From NCBI GenBank assembly GCA_040766325.1, contig JAXGQR010000009.1:73591-137590 (forward strand): a stretch of 64,000 nucleotides of DNA. The letters are read 5' to 3'. Under the pieces are notes generated by a model. It saw nothing but the letters and a program-made list of their open reading frames with translations. It was not told where the DNA came from and ran no database searches. The translations under genes and the position numbers were made by a program. Every line of letters starts with the position of its first letter. The first letter of the stretch is position 1. The stretch is from Dehalobacterium sp040766325. GTDB taxonomy: Bacteria > Bacillota > Dehalobacteriia > Dehalobacteriales > Dehalobacteriaceae. Of this stretch, positions 9,010 through 17,560 are shown in pieces.

Positions 9010-9058
9010 AGGGGTGGTGCTTGATTTACCTTTTGAACTTAGTTCAAGCACCATCCCT
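9010..9058 (-). promoter_or_regulatory. Unclassified hairpin in the rimM leader
   Basis: Arms AGGGGTGGTGCTTGA (9010-9024) and TCAAGCACCATCCC (9044-9057) pair over about 14 bp. A nested palindrome TTGAACTTAGTTCAA could pair with part of the same arms, so two alternative folds exist. It lies 30-80 nt before the rimM start and matches no RNA family I recognise. Confidence 0.45.
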
Positions 9059-9082
9059 CAATATACTTATTGTAAGGATATT

Positions 9083-9111
9083 AAAAAAAGAGGACAAGCT
9101 GCCCCTTTTTT
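9083..9111. terminator. Terminator between khpA and rimM
   Basis: AAAAAAAGAGG, 8-nt loop, then CCCCTTTTTT; on the minus strand it reads as a GC stem ending in seven T. It would end the ylxM-ffh-rpsP-khpA transcript. A further 9-bp hairpin GCTTCCGTC/GACGGAAGC lies nearer khpA (about 9173-9205). Confidence 0.65.
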
Positions 9112-9215
9112 ATACGTTCAAAAATTCAAATTCTCTTTAAATGCTCCATGTTTAAAGTAAAGAGCAACTATAGCTTCCGTCCGCATCAGAAGGCTTGACG
9201 GAAGCCTAGTTATCT

Positions 9216-9443
9216 TTAGATAATTTCTACGTTTACTTTTTTCCCTTCTTTAGTGGCAACTGCTTTGATCACGGTGCGGATTGCTTTGGCAATACGTCCT
9301 TGTTTACCAATGACTTTGCCCATGTCCTCCGGCGCCACCCGTAACTCCAATACAGTAAGATTGTCTTTTTCCTTAACCTCTACGGAAACTGCATCGGGAT
9401 TTTCTACCAGGGATTTGGTTATATATTCTACTAATTCCCTCAT
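9216..9443 (-). CDS. khpA: KH-domain RNA-binding protein KhpA
   Basis: A 75-residue single KH domain with the GxxG loop GKQG (46-49) in KVIGKQGRIAKAIRTVIKA. KhpA pairs with KhpB/Jag in Firmicutes and affects cell size, envelope and RNA handling. It follows rpsP by 37 bp, the standard position in ffh-rpsP-khpA-rimM-trmD clusters. Confidence 0.95.
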   Translation of the reverse strand: MRELVEYITKSLVENPDAVSVEVKEKDNLTVLELRVAPEDMGKVIGKQGRIAKAIRTVIKAVATKEGKKVNVEII

Positions 9444-9480
9444 TGTACTTATTACCCCCCGGTTTCATGGTCAAGTTCGC

Positions 9481-9750
9481 TTATTGTTCAGAAAATTTCT
9501 TCAATACACCGGCCTTTCTGAATAAAGCTTTCACCGTATCAGAAGGCGTTGCTCCATCGGAAAGCCATTTTAGAGCTTTTTCCTCATTGATTTGGTATTC
9601 TGCCGGCTGTTTCGTCGGATTGTAAAAGCCAATCTCTTCGATAAAGCGACCATCTCTGGAAGAACGGGAATCTGCTACCACTACTCTATAAAACGGAGCT
9701 TTCTTTGCACCCATTCTTTTTAATCTGATTTTTGTTGCCAATCCTCTCAC
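9481..9750 (-). CDS. rpsP: 30S ribosomal protein S16
   Basis: 89 residues, full length. The family start (RLKRMGAKKAPFYRVVVADSR) and the RFIEEIGFYNP segment are intact, and the ATPSDTV motif is present near the end. It binds 16S rRNA in the 30S body. It sits between ffh (74 bp upstream) and khpA. A small hairpin TTCCGT/ACGGAA lies in the gap just before its GGAGGTGAG ribosome binding site. Confidence 0.97.
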   Translation of the reverse strand: MRGLATKIRLKRMGAKKAPFYRVVVADSRSSRDGRFIEEIGFYNPTKQPAEYQINEEKALKWLSDGATPSDTVKALFRKAGVLKKFSEQ

Positions 9751-9824
9751 CTCCTTAAAATATTCCGTTGTTACGGAAAAATCTATCTGAACCTTTCCTT
9801 CTACCCCGGATTTTTCAACGATAT

Positions 9825-11180
9825 TTACATAAAGGGCAGATTAAAGGGCAGTTTTCCTTTTTTACTTTTTTTCATCATCCCACTACTGCCGAATTGTTTG
9901 ATCATTTTCTTGGTTTCCGCAAATTGCTTCAGCAGCTTATTCAAATCCTGGACCTTGGTACCGCTGCCACGAGCGATGCGTTGTTTCCTGCTGCCGTTGA
10001 TGATTTCCGGATGTCTTCGTTCGTGAGCTGTCATGGATTGAATCATCGCTTCAATCTTCATAAAATCCTTTTCATCAACCTGCAAATCCTTTAATTTTTT
10101 ATTGCCGCCCAAGCCGGGAATCATTCCTAAAAGATCCTGAACCGAACCCATTTTTTTAAACTGCTGCATCTGCTCTAAAAAGTCTTCTAAGGTGAAGTCT
10201 GCTTTACGCATCTTTTCTTCCATTTCCTTAGCCTTTTTAGCATCAAAATTATCCTGGGCCTTTTCGATTAAGGTCAGCACATCACCCATGCCTAAAATGC
10301 GGGAAGCCATCCTGTCGGGATGAAAGGGTTCCAATGCATCTAATTTTTCCCCCATACCCACAAACTTAATGGGTTTTCCCGTAACCGCTTTAACGGAAAG
10401 AGCGGCGCCCCCTCTGGTATCACCGTCTAATTTAGTTAAAATTAAGCCGTCAATGCCCAGTTCCTGATTAAAGGACTCGGCGACATTAACCGCATCCTGC
10501 CCCGTCATAGCATCCACCACGAGGAGAATTTCATGGGGATGCACCGTATCTTTGATATTTTTTAGCTCATCCATCAATTCTTCATTAATATGCAAACGCC
10601 CTGCCGTATCGATAATAACAATATCGTTCCCTTGGGTGGAGGCTCTTTCGATCCCTTGACGGGCAATTTCCACCGGACTTACCTTATTACCCAGACTAAA
10701 GACAGGCACCTGTAACTGCTCCCCTAAGACCTGTAATTGCTTAATGGCTGCCGGCCGATAGATATCTCCCGCCACCATTAAAGGCTGTCTCCCCTGTTTT
10801 TTTAAGTAAGTAGCCAGTTTCCCAGCGCTGGTGGTTTTACCGGCACCTTGTAAACCCACTAACATAATCACCGTCGGTGGCTTAGAGGAAATCACAATTT
10901 TTGACTGACTGCTACCCATTAGAGCAGTTAATTCTTCGTGGACAATTTTTACAACATGCTGCCCCGGTGTTAGACTCTCCAGGACTTCTTGCCCTACCGC
11001 CCGATCCCGTACTTTGGCAACAAAATCTTTAACCACTTTAAAGTTCACATCTGCTTCCAGAAGGGCTACACGCACTTCCCGCATGGCTTCCTTCACATCT
11101 GCTTCCGTTAACTTTCCTTTATTCTTTAACTTTTTAAAAGTTTCCTGCAGTTTATCTGCTAAAGAGCTAAAAACAGCCAT
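9825..11180 (-). CDS. ffh: Signal recognition particle protein Ffh (SRP54)
   Basis: GTPase that binds signal peptides and 4.5S/6S-type SRP RNA and docks to FtsY at the membrane. NG domain: N-helices 1-90, P-loop GLQGAGKTTSAGKLA near 105-119, DTAGRLH near 190 and the TKLDGDTRGGAALS segment near 250. The methionine-rich M domain runs from about 300 to 451 and includes the hydrophobic 'LPGLGG' loop. At 451 residues it is full length. It is 8 bp downstream of ylxM in the same operon. Confidence 0.97.
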   Translation of the reverse strand: MAVFSSLADKLQETFKKLKNKGKLTEADVKEAMREVRVALLEADVNFKVVKDFVAKVRDRAVGQEVLESLTPGQHVVKIVHEELTALMGSSQSKIVISSKPPTVIMLVGLQGAGKTTSAGKLATYLKKQGRQPLMVAGDIYRPAAIKQLQVLGEQLQVPVFSLGNKVSPVEIARQGIERASTQGNDIVIIDTAGRLHINEELMDELKNIKDTVHPHEILLVVDAMTGQDAVNVAESFNQELGIDGLILTKLDGDTRGGAALSVKAVTGKPIKFVGMGEKLDALEPFHPDRMASRILGMGDVLTLIEKAQDNFDAKKAKEMEEKMRKADFTLEDFLEQMQQFKKMGSVQDLLGMIPGLGGNKKLKDLQVDEKDFMKIEAMIQSMTAHERRHPEIINGSRKQRIARGSGTKVQDLNKLLKQFAETKKMIKQFGSSGMMKKSKKGKLPFNLPFM

Positions 11181-11188
11181 TATAAAAC

Positions 11189-11539
11189 CTACTTTCTTTC
11201 CAGATCAATGATCTCTTGAATGATAGCCTCAATCTGTTCCAACAATTCCAAATTTCCCGTGGTACGTAGTTGAGAAACTAATCCTCCAATATCAGCAATT
11301 TTACCCTGCTGTTTGTTAAATTTATCCATTAAGGAAAGTTTTTCTTCATAACCTTCCAAATTCTTTTCCGTTCTTTTCAAGAGATCATATACCGCTTGAC
11401 GACTAATGCCGTATTCTTCTCCTATTTCCGATAAGGACAGATCATCCTCATAAAACATTTCCATGATCTCCTGCTGTTTAGGGGTCAATAATTTGCCATA
11501 AAAATCATAGAGCATCGTCATGCGGGCTAATTTTTCCAC
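11189..11539 (-). CDS. ylxM: SRP-associated HTH protein YlxM
   Basis: 116-residue DNA-binding-like protein encoded before ffh in Firmicutes. A sigma-70 region 4-like helix-turn-helix, LSLSEIGEEYGISRQAVYDLLKR, occupies about residues 34-57, followed by coiled helices. In streptococci YlxM binds SRP and its RNA. The start is GTG at 11539; the N-terminal EKLARMTMLYDFYGKLLT fits the family, so later Met codons are not the start. A sigma-A promoter lies 40-70 nt upstream. Confidence 0.93.
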   Translation of the reverse strand: MEKLARMTMLYDFYGKLLTPKQQEIMEMFYEDDLSLSEIGEEYGISRQAVYDLLKRTEKNLEGYEEKLSLMDKFNKQQGKIADIGGLVSQLRTTGNLELLEQIEAIIQEIIDLERK

Positions 11540-11577
11540 TGCTTTTCACCCGCCCGTTAAGTATTTTTACTTTACAC

Positions 11578-11606
11578 ATTTTATTACAACAAACATGCTT
11601 TGTCAA
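11578..11606 (-). promoter_or_regulatory. Sigma-A type promoter of the ylxM-ffh operon
   Basis: On the minus strand TTGACA (11606-11601), a spacer of exactly 17 nt, then TAAAAT (11583-11578). It begins just after the end of the pyrophosphatase gene. Confidence 0.75.
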
Positions 11607-11609
11607 GCA

Positions 11610-13241
11610 TTATTCCAGCACGGCACTGATATTGGGAATCACTTGTTTTTTGCGAGAAACGACGCCGGGCAAATATACACTGTCTACTCCCGTTTTGACG
11701 TCGAAAGCCTTGCTAACCACATCTTTTAATTCACCGACAAAGAGAATTTCAGAGCCCTGATTAATAATATCGGTGATTAAAAGAAGAATCAAACCATAGT
11801 GGCCGTCCTGACAATAGCTTGCCATAAAGGACAGCAAGTCTTCTCTCATCTCTTCCACGCTCTCCATATCAATGGTATAAACCTGACCAATGCCAATTCT
11901 TCCTTTATTAAAAGCCACTTCCTTAAAATCCTTCAGGAGCATTTCTCGAGGGCTTATTCCTTTGATATTAGAGCCGGCCTTAAACATTTGTAGAGCATAG
12001 GAGTCAATATCAATATTGGCAATCTCTCCCGTTTTCTCCGCCGTAACCTGATCCAGATAAGTGCAGGTGGGAGACTGAAATCGTAAGGTGTCGGACAAAA
12101 TTGCGGAACACATTAAACCGGCAATTTTTTTTGAGGGCTTGATCCCGGCATCAAAATACATATTAGCAATAATCGTCGCCGTGCAGCCTACCGGTTCATT
12201 TTTAAATAAAATCGGTTTTCCCGTTTGAATGTCTCCTAAACGATGATGATCAATAATTTCCAAAATATCCGCTTCTTCAATCCCCGGTACTGTTTGGCTC
12301 ATCTCGTTATGATCCACCAAAATAACCTGTTTGCGATTCTGAGAGATCACATGATAACGGGAAATAAACCCTAAGACCTTATTGTTCTTGTCCACCACCG
12401 GATAGCTGCGATAGCGCGTATTCATCATGGTTTCCCTGACCTCATCTAAAAAATCATCAAAGGAAAATTTAACAATCTCCTTCGTCGTCATCACATATGA
12501 GTTGGGAATACTGAGATTGATTAAACGGGCGGCAGTAAAAGTATCCATTTGGGTAACCATTAAAATACAGCCAAATTTTTGCGCTGTGTCAATCAAAAAG
12601 GATTCTGCCTCATTAAAACAAGTTAAGATCACACAATTAGCTCCTAGCTCCAGGGCTTTTACGATGCTGTCCTGTCGGTTACCGGCAATAACAATGTCTC
12701 CCTCTTCCACAAAGGACTCTATTTGCTGAGGATCAGTAGCTAAAACCAACACCTTGCCTGTGGTATTATAATCCTTTTCTGCGCCTGTAACAATTTGGGC
12801 ATTTAAGGTATCGGCGATATTTTCCAGAGGGGTTTTACTGGCTGCAATCAGATTATTATCAACTGTATCCATATACTTTTCCGTAATATCCGATAAGGTC
12901 ACAATCCCTAGAAGCCGTTCCTCCTCATCCACCACAGGCAGAGATTTTAGATTAGATTTTCGCATAATATTCCAAGTTCTTTTGATGGGAATCCCCGGTG
13001 ATAAACTGGGTACCACATCCATGCTTAAGTCCGATACTTGTTTTTTGACCGTTTCTACCAATGCCGGTACTTCAACATCAAAATAATTCAAGACAAACTC
13101 CGTTTCATGATTCAGCTCTCCCAGTCTACCGGGTATAGCCTCCCAGCCCTGCTTTCTTTTTAACTCCGCATAAGCGATGGCAGAACAAATGGAATCTGTG
13201 TCCGGGTTTTTATGACCCAGCACATATACTTTTTTTTGCAT
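11610..13241 (-). CDS. ppaC: Manganese-dependent inorganic pyrophosphatase with CBS-DRTGG regulatory insert
   Basis: Family II PPase of 543 residues. The DHH half carries GHKNPDTDSICSA (8-20), then a CBS domain (about 70-130), a DRTGG domain (about 140-250) and a second CBS (about 255-305). After the insert come DHNE, IIDHHRLGD and EPVGCTATI, and the DHHA2 half. Metal-ligand Asp/His residues are present. CBS-PPases of Clostridia are controlled by adenine nucleotides (AMP/ADP inhibit, ApnA activate). It hydrolyses PPi and pulls biosynthetic reactions forward. It is a single gene between the ylxM promoter and the NifX-like gene. Confidence 0.95.
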   Translation of the reverse strand: MQKKVYVLGHKNPDTDSICSAIAYAELKRKQGWEAIPGRLGELNHETEFVLNYFDVEVPALVETVKKQVSDLSMDVVPSLSPGIPIKRTWNIMRKSNLKSLPVVDEEERLLGIVTLSDITEKYMDTVDNNLIAASKTPLENIADTLNAQIVTGAEKDYNTTGKVLVLATDPQQIESFVEEGDIVIAGNRQDSIVKALELGANCVILTCFNEAESFLIDTAQKFGCILMVTQMDTFTAARLINLSIPNSYVMTTKEIVKFSFDDFLDEVRETMMNTRYRSYPVVDKNNKVLGFISRYHVISQNRKQVILVDHNEMSQTVPGIEEADILEIIDHHRLGDIQTGKPILFKNEPVGCTATIIANMYFDAGIKPSKKIAGLMCSAILSDTLRFQSPTCTYLDQVTAEKTGEIANIDIDSYALQMFKAGSNIKGISPREMLLKDFKEVAFNKGRIGIGQVYTIDMESVEEMREDLLSFMASYCQDGHYGLILLLITDIINQGSEILFVGELKDVVSKAFDVKTGVDSVYLPGVVSRKKQVIPNISAVLE

Positions 13242-13387
13242 TCTCCGGCCCCTTTTTATCGTTTTTGATAGCTAAGATCATCCTACATGATTTATGATAC
13301 ATTTCTCACCAAAATAAGTAAACATAATTTTATCCTTATTTGTCGGTTAATCTAATATCAAAAATTCGTCATCAAATATTTCTATGA

Positions 13388-13774
13388 TCAGCGATGCTCT
13401 TCCCATCCATGTTCGCCACGGTTGTCGTCACGATGTTCACCTCGATGTTCACAGGTCGCGTCTGAATCAAATTTTAATTTTCTTGCCAGTAATTGCTCTA
13501 CGGCCTTATCTGCATCGCCAGATACACCTCCATAGAGTTTGATGCCCGCTTCAGCTAAGGCTCTCTTTGCACCTCCGCCGATACCGCCGCAGATTAGTGT
13601 GTCCACACTTATCTTTTTAAGAATGTCAGCAAGGGCACCATGGCTACTGCCGTTTGTGTTGACAGTCGTGGCTACCGTCACCTTACCATTTTCTATGTCA
13701 TAGATCTTAAACCGTTCGGTGTGTCCGAAGTGTTGAAACACCTGTCCATTTTCATATGTTACCGCAATTCTCAT
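13388..13774 (-). CDS. NifX/NifB-type (dinitrogenase Fe-Mo cofactor) domain protein with His-rich tail
   Basis: Small protein of the Fe-Mo-co biosynthesis fold: MRIAVTYENGQVFQHFGHTERFKIYDIENG, then DTLICGGIGGGAKRALAEAGI. These stand-alone members bind iron-sulphur or Fe-Mo type clusters in related proteins, but their role outside nitrogen fixation is largely unknown. The C-terminal 22 residues are rich in His and acidic residues (CEHRGEHRDDNRGEHGWEEH), a probable metal-binding tail. I chose the ATG at 13774 because GAGG lies 9 nt before it; the GTG at 13789 would place that ribosome binding site inside the gene. No nif genes are nearby. Confidence 0.8.
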   Translation of the reverse strand: MRIAVTYENGQVFQHFGHTERFKIYDIENGKVTVATTVNTNGSSHGALADILKKISVDTLICGGIGGGAKRALAEAGIKLYGGVSGDADKAVEQLLARKLKFDSDATCEHRGEHRDDNRGEHGWEEHR

Positions 13775-13857
13775 GTTACATTTCCTCACTTTCTATTAAT
13801 TTCATTAAATCGTTAAACCAGTTCCCATCAAACAACTCAATGTCCTCCAAATTATAA

Positions 13858-13916
13858 TTGTCATATGCTATTAACTATAATTAGGATACTGAAATATATG
13901 TCATATGTCAATAACT
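13858..13916 (-). promoter_or_regulatory. Promoter and paired 19-nt direct repeats upstream of the NifX-like gene
   Basis: Plus-strand repeats TTGTCATATGCTATTAACT (13858-13876) and ATGTCATATGTCAATAACT (13898-13916) differ at few positions and start exactly 40 bp apart, about four helical turns. On the minus strand TTGACA (13911-13906), 17 nt, TATCCT (13888-13883) forms a promoter. One repeat covers the -35 box and the other lies at the expected start of transcription. Confidence 0.5.
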
Positions 13917-13968
13917 TTTATTCTATATGTTTGTACCGTTCTTTTTGGATCTCCTTTGATTTTTGCCA

Positions 13969-14017
13969 TAAAAAAATACCTCCGGATCGATTTTAGTTTA
14001 TCTCAATCCAAAGGTAT
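13969..14017 (-). terminator. Terminator after the SLH protein gene
   Basis: Minus-strand stem ATACCTTTGGAT (14017-14006) / ATCCGGAGGTAT (13987-13976), closed with G-T pairs, followed by seven T. It ends the transcript of the SLH gene upstream. Confidence 0.8.
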
Positions 14018-14080
14018 CTCATCATTAGGTAAATTCGCTTCACTCTTAAGTGAACGCCGCCAGTAACTTAGTTTATTGTT

Positions 14081-15358
14081 TTAGTTTAAATCCGGCATCT
14101 CGTCTAATACCGGTATTTCCAGTACAGGGGCATCTAATGCTTCTTGAGGAACCTCAATTACCACTTCTTCCCCATAACTATATTCATCAAACTTCATCGT
14201 CATCTCTATTGCGCTGATCGGTACAGGCTCTCCCATAAATTCATCATTAAAGGTCATGATAGTACTCATTTCTGCATCTCGGGGTAAATAATCGTTCACA
14301 CCGATATGTTCAATGCCCCAGTAGCTAATGGTGTCCATGATCTCTACAGACTGAGTCAAGGCTTGTTGTAAATCCGCGCTATCTCCGAATTGACCCATGG
14401 CCGCATTTAAGAATTTACCCAGATCATCAATTCGACCATAAAAAGCCATGCGGTAAACCTCTTCTCCGTCAACCTGAGTTGTTCCGATCAAATTGTAGTG
14501 CAAGAACTCCTCTAATTCCTCCGGTACGGCATTTCCCTGCTTTTCCGCCATTTCCATAATTGCATTTAGATCAGGCATCATTTCTTCAGGATAACGGATC
14601 CATTCCATTTCTCCGCTTTCTCCAACAGGGATTTGTTGATACATTTCACCGTTGGCAAAATATGTTTCCATGGTAATAATTTCTTCTCCGCTGCCCGGGA
14701 TTACCAAATTCATAGAAATTTTCTGATGAATCTTATCCGGTAGGATTACCTTCTGCTCAATTCTCATCTTCTGTTCCCCGGTAGGAATTTCTTCAGCACC
14801 CTCTACCCCGGATCTGGGGATCATCCTAATGGTGCCGTCTATAACCATGCTTAAGGTTTGATTCTGAGATTGGGCAGCCGCTTGAGATTTCTCTACTATT
14901 TCCATTACTTCCGCTTGGGTCCTAAAGACCTGATCCAATAAATTAAGTCCTTCTTCCCGCTCCAAGACATCTTGGGGCTCTCCAGAAATTAAACCATGAT
15001 AATTCAGCCAGGCATAGATATTATAACCCCAGTGATTTGGATCTAAAGGAGCGGTGGCCTGTTTTGGTGGGTTGATGTCGTCCTTTAAGCCCATAGCTCT
15101 ACCCACAAAAATAGCCGCTTCCAAACGCGAAATTTCTTTTTCCAAACCTAGGTCTCCACCCGGAAAGCCCTGAATAATTCCTTTTTCCATCAACAAAGCG
15201 GCCGGGCTTACGCCTTCCTCTCCTTCCAGTTGAGCTGCCTCTACCAACATGGTAGCAAAATCCCCGCGAGTGAAATTGCCGTCAGTCTCCGCAGCCCATG
15301 CTGCACCTGAGACAGCCAACAACAACACCAAGATTGACCAAAAAATCCTTTTTTTCAC
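14081..15358 (-). CDS. Secreted SLH-domain protein with LppX/DUF6612-like domain
   Basis: A 425-residue exported protein. A signal peptide (KKRIFWSILVLLLAVSGAAWA, with AWA-AE cleavage near residue 22) is followed by one to two S-layer homology repeats. These run from about 28 to 140 (FTRGDFATMLVEAA, SRLEAAIFVGRAMGL). From about 165 on, a beta-rich domain resembles DUF6612/LppX-type lipid-binding or lipoprotein-carrier folds (SMVIDGTIRMIP, EQKVILPDKIHQKI, VDGEEVYRMAFYG). There is no lipobox cysteine. It probably attaches to the cell wall polymer through SLH and may sense or carry a hydrophobic ligand; this is inference. Start GTG at 15358 with GGAGGAG upstream. Single gene with its own terminator. 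Confidence 0.75.
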   Translation of the reverse strand: MKKRIFWSILVLLLAVSGAAWAAETDGNFTRGDFATMLVEAAQLEGEEGVSPAALLMEKGIIQGFPGGDLGLEKEISRLEAAIFVGRAMGLKDDINPPKQATAPLDPNHWGYNIYAWLNYHGLISGEPQDVLEREEGLNLLDQVFRTQAEVMEIVEKSQAAAQSQNQTLSMVIDGTIRMIPRSGVEGAEEIPTGEQKMRIEQKVILPDKIHQKISMNLVIPGSGEEIITMETYFANGEMYQQIPVGESGEMEWIRYPEEMMPDLNAIMEMAEKQGNAVPEELEEFLHYNLIGTTQVDGEEVYRMAFYGRIDDLGKFLNAAMGQFGDSADLQQALTQSVEIMDTISYWGIEHIGVNDYLPRDAEMSTIMTFNDEFMGEPVPISAIEMTMKFDEYSYGEEVVIEVPQEALDAPVLEIPVLDEMPDLN

Positions 15359-15538
15359 ACGATCTCCTCCTTTATTTTTCTCCTAAGTTTATAATTCCCT
15401 ATGCAGCATTCCCCCTCCTGCAAATTTTCTAATTTATTTGATGCTGATTCACAACTTACCCATAACCGACAAAAGGATACAAATAAAAAATCACTCAATT
15501 AATGGACGAAACTCAAGAATTTTTGTTCCGCCCAAGCG

Positions 15539-15584
15539 TAAAAAAATTGAGGTTCAAAACAGCAGCTGCCATTTTGAACCTCAA
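15539..15584 (-). terminator. Terminator after the catalase gene
   Basis: Perfect 13-bp stem TTGAGGTTCAAAA/TTTTGAACCTCAA around a CAGCAGCTGCC loop, followed on the minus strand by TTTTTTT. The rest of 15359-15698 has no gene I can support. Confidence 0.85.
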
Positions 15585-15698
15585 TAAAATATTTTTATTA
15601 CGGACGCTAAGTTCCTTATTGGTTCAACTAACTTTCAGTAAGGGATGAGGAAAACCCCTACTGATAGAAGTTTCACTTTATTTCTTCTTAGCTACATA

Positions 15699-17408
15699 TT
15701 ATAGCAGGTGGGGATCGTTTTCCCAACTGTACAAACTAGTCGGATCTTTAACATTGGTATCGCGGCCGTTGGGGGGCAAATCCCGAGCACTCACAGGATC
15801 TGCAGGCGCGGTAGGCACATTCAGGTCGGCAAAACCACGAGCATTATCCTGCACCCAGGCATCATGGCTATTAGATTTCATCGGAGTCGGATCCACATCG
15901 TCAAGGGAAATACCCAGAGCCGCGGCGACACCTTTACCATACTCAGGATCAGCCATATAACAATGCGTGATATGGCGATGCTTAATCTGTAGCGTTGAAT
16001 CGCCCATATTTCTCGCTGTATTTTCAAAAAGCACCAATTTCTGTTCCGGGCTCATCCCGCGGAAGAGCATTCCGGGCTGGGTGTAATAATCATGATCATC
16101 TTCACGGAAATCATACTGATAAACATCGCCGCCCTCTTGCATCGGCTCAGCGGTCTCCGGATGGTCAGACCAATTACCATAGCTGTTGGGTTCATAATGG
16201 AGTTCACTGCCCATATTGCCATCCACCCTCATCTGGCCATCACGATGAAAACTGTGGGGATACTTGACGCCTTGAGGACTGTTAACAGGAATCTGATGAT
16301 GGTTTACCCCGAGACGGTAGCGCTGGGCATCGCCGTAAGCAAAAAGCCGGGTCTGGAGCATGCGGTCGGGAGAATAGCCGATGCCCGGCACATTGTTGGC
16401 AGGGTTGAAGGCCGCTTGCTCAACTTCGGCAAAATAATTCTCGGGATTTTGATTGAGGACAATTTCACCCACCTCAATCAGGGGGAAATCTTTCTTTAAC
16501 CACATCTTGGTAAGATCAAAGGGGTTATAAGGCAGGTTTTTCGCCTGTTCTTCTGTCATCACCTGAATAAACATAGTCCATTTCGGGTACATGCCCTTTT
16601 CAATAGCCGTATAAAGGTCTCGCTGATGACTTTCTCGATCCTTTGCAACGACCATTTCAGCTTCCTGGTCCGTCAAATTCTGAATGCCCTGCTGACTGCG
16701 AAAATGGAATTTTACCCATACTCTCTCATTGGCAGCATTGATCAAACTATATGTATGGCTGGAGAATCCATGCATATAACGGTAGGAAGAAGGAATGCCT
16801 CGATCACTCATCGTAATTGTTACTTGAAGCAGCGCTTCAGGAAGGGATGTCCAAAAATCCCAGTTATTATTAGGGCTCCGCATGTTGGTGCGGGGATCAC
16901 GCTTGACCGCATGATTTAGATCAATAAACTTTTTGGGATCCCGGAAAAAGAATACCGGTGTATTGTTGCCTACAAGATCCCAGTTGCCTTCTTCAGTGTA
17001 GTATTTCATCGCAAAACCGCGGATATCCCGTTCTGCATCGGCGGCACCTCGTTCACCGGCCACTGTAGAAAAACGCATGAACATCTTGGTTTTCTTACCC
17101 ACCTGAGAAAAGATCTTCGCCTTAGTATATTTGGTAATATCATGTGTGACAGTAAATTCACCATAGGCTCCGGATCCCTTGGCATGCATGCGCCGCTCAG
17201 GGATAACCTCACGATTAAAGTGAGCGTGTTTCTCCATGAGCCAGGCGTCCTGAATAACTACAGGTCCTCTGGGTCCTGCGGTCATCGTATCTTGGTTATT
17301 AACTACCGGGGCACCATTTTCACGTGTAATACCGGGATGAACCCCTTTTACATCGTTACGACTGGGCAAAGGTGCGCCTAAACCATTCTTTTTCATCGGA
17401 TCGTTCAT
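15699..17408 (-). CDS. katA: Monofunctional haem catalase
   Basis: Decomposes hydrogen peroxide to water and oxygen in the cytoplasm. The catalytic His75 (RRMHAKGSGAYG), distal Asn148 (GNNTPVFFFRDP) and the proximal haem-ligand segment RLFAYGDAQRYRLG near residue 358 are all intact. The typical FMRFSTVAGERGAADAERDIRGFA block is present. At 569 residues it is 60-80 longer than small-subunit clade 3 catalases, owing to a C-terminal tail after the FENTARNMG helix. It would protect an anaerobe from brief oxygen exposure. A possible PerR/Fur-like box lies upstream and a strong terminator downstream, so it is monocistronic. Confidence 0.95.
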   Translation of the reverse strand: MNDPMKKNGLGAPLPSRNDVKGVHPGITRENGAPVVNNQDTMTAGPRGPVVIQDAWLMEKHAHFNREVIPERRMHAKGSGAYGEFTVTHDITKYTKAKIFSQVGKKTKMFMRFSTVAGERGAADAERDIRGFAMKYYTEEGNWDLVGNNTPVFFFRDPKKFIDLNHAVKRDPRTNMRSPNNNWDFWTSLPEALLQVTITMSDRGIPSSYRYMHGFSSHTYSLINAANERVWVKFHFRSQQGIQNLTDQEAEMVVAKDRESHQRDLYTAIEKGMYPKWTMFIQVMTEEQAKNLPYNPFDLTKMWLKKDFPLIEVGEIVLNQNPENYFAEVEQAAFNPANNVPGIGYSPDRMLQTRLFAYGDAQRYRLGVNHHQIPVNSPQGVKYPHSFHRDGQMRVDGNMGSELHYEPNSYGNWSDHPETAEPMQEGGDVYQYDFREDDHDYYTQPGMLFRGMSPEQKLVLFENTARNMGDSTLQIKHRHITHCYMADPEYGKGVAAALGISLDDVDPTPMKSNSHDAWVQDNARGFADLNVPTAPADPVSARDLPPNGRDTNVKDPTSLYSWENDPHLL

Positions 17409-17471
17409 CTAATCTCCCCTCCCATTATTTTTATTTTTCTTGAGTGCTATTTGTTTCTATTAGCTCTATTG

Positions 17472-17490
17472 CTAATTATTCTCATTATAC
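17472..17490 (-). promoter_or_regulatory. Possible PerR/Fur-type operator upstream of catalase
   Basis: Minus strand GTATAATGAGAATAATTAG, an imperfect inverted repeat resembling PerR (TTATAATnATTATAA) and Fur boxes. It also supplies a TATAAT. It lies about 65 nt before the catalase start. No search was possible, so this is a candidate only. Confidence 0.4.
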
Positions 17491-17560
17491 CATAAAAAAG
17501 CAAGAATCATAAGAATTAGACCCAACAAGATTTAATATTGCTTTTCTTATCAGTTATTTC

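Noticed and set aside
9768..10094. Plus-strand ORF opposite the end of ffh
   Set aside because: Antisense to the conserved M domain of Ffh; no support.
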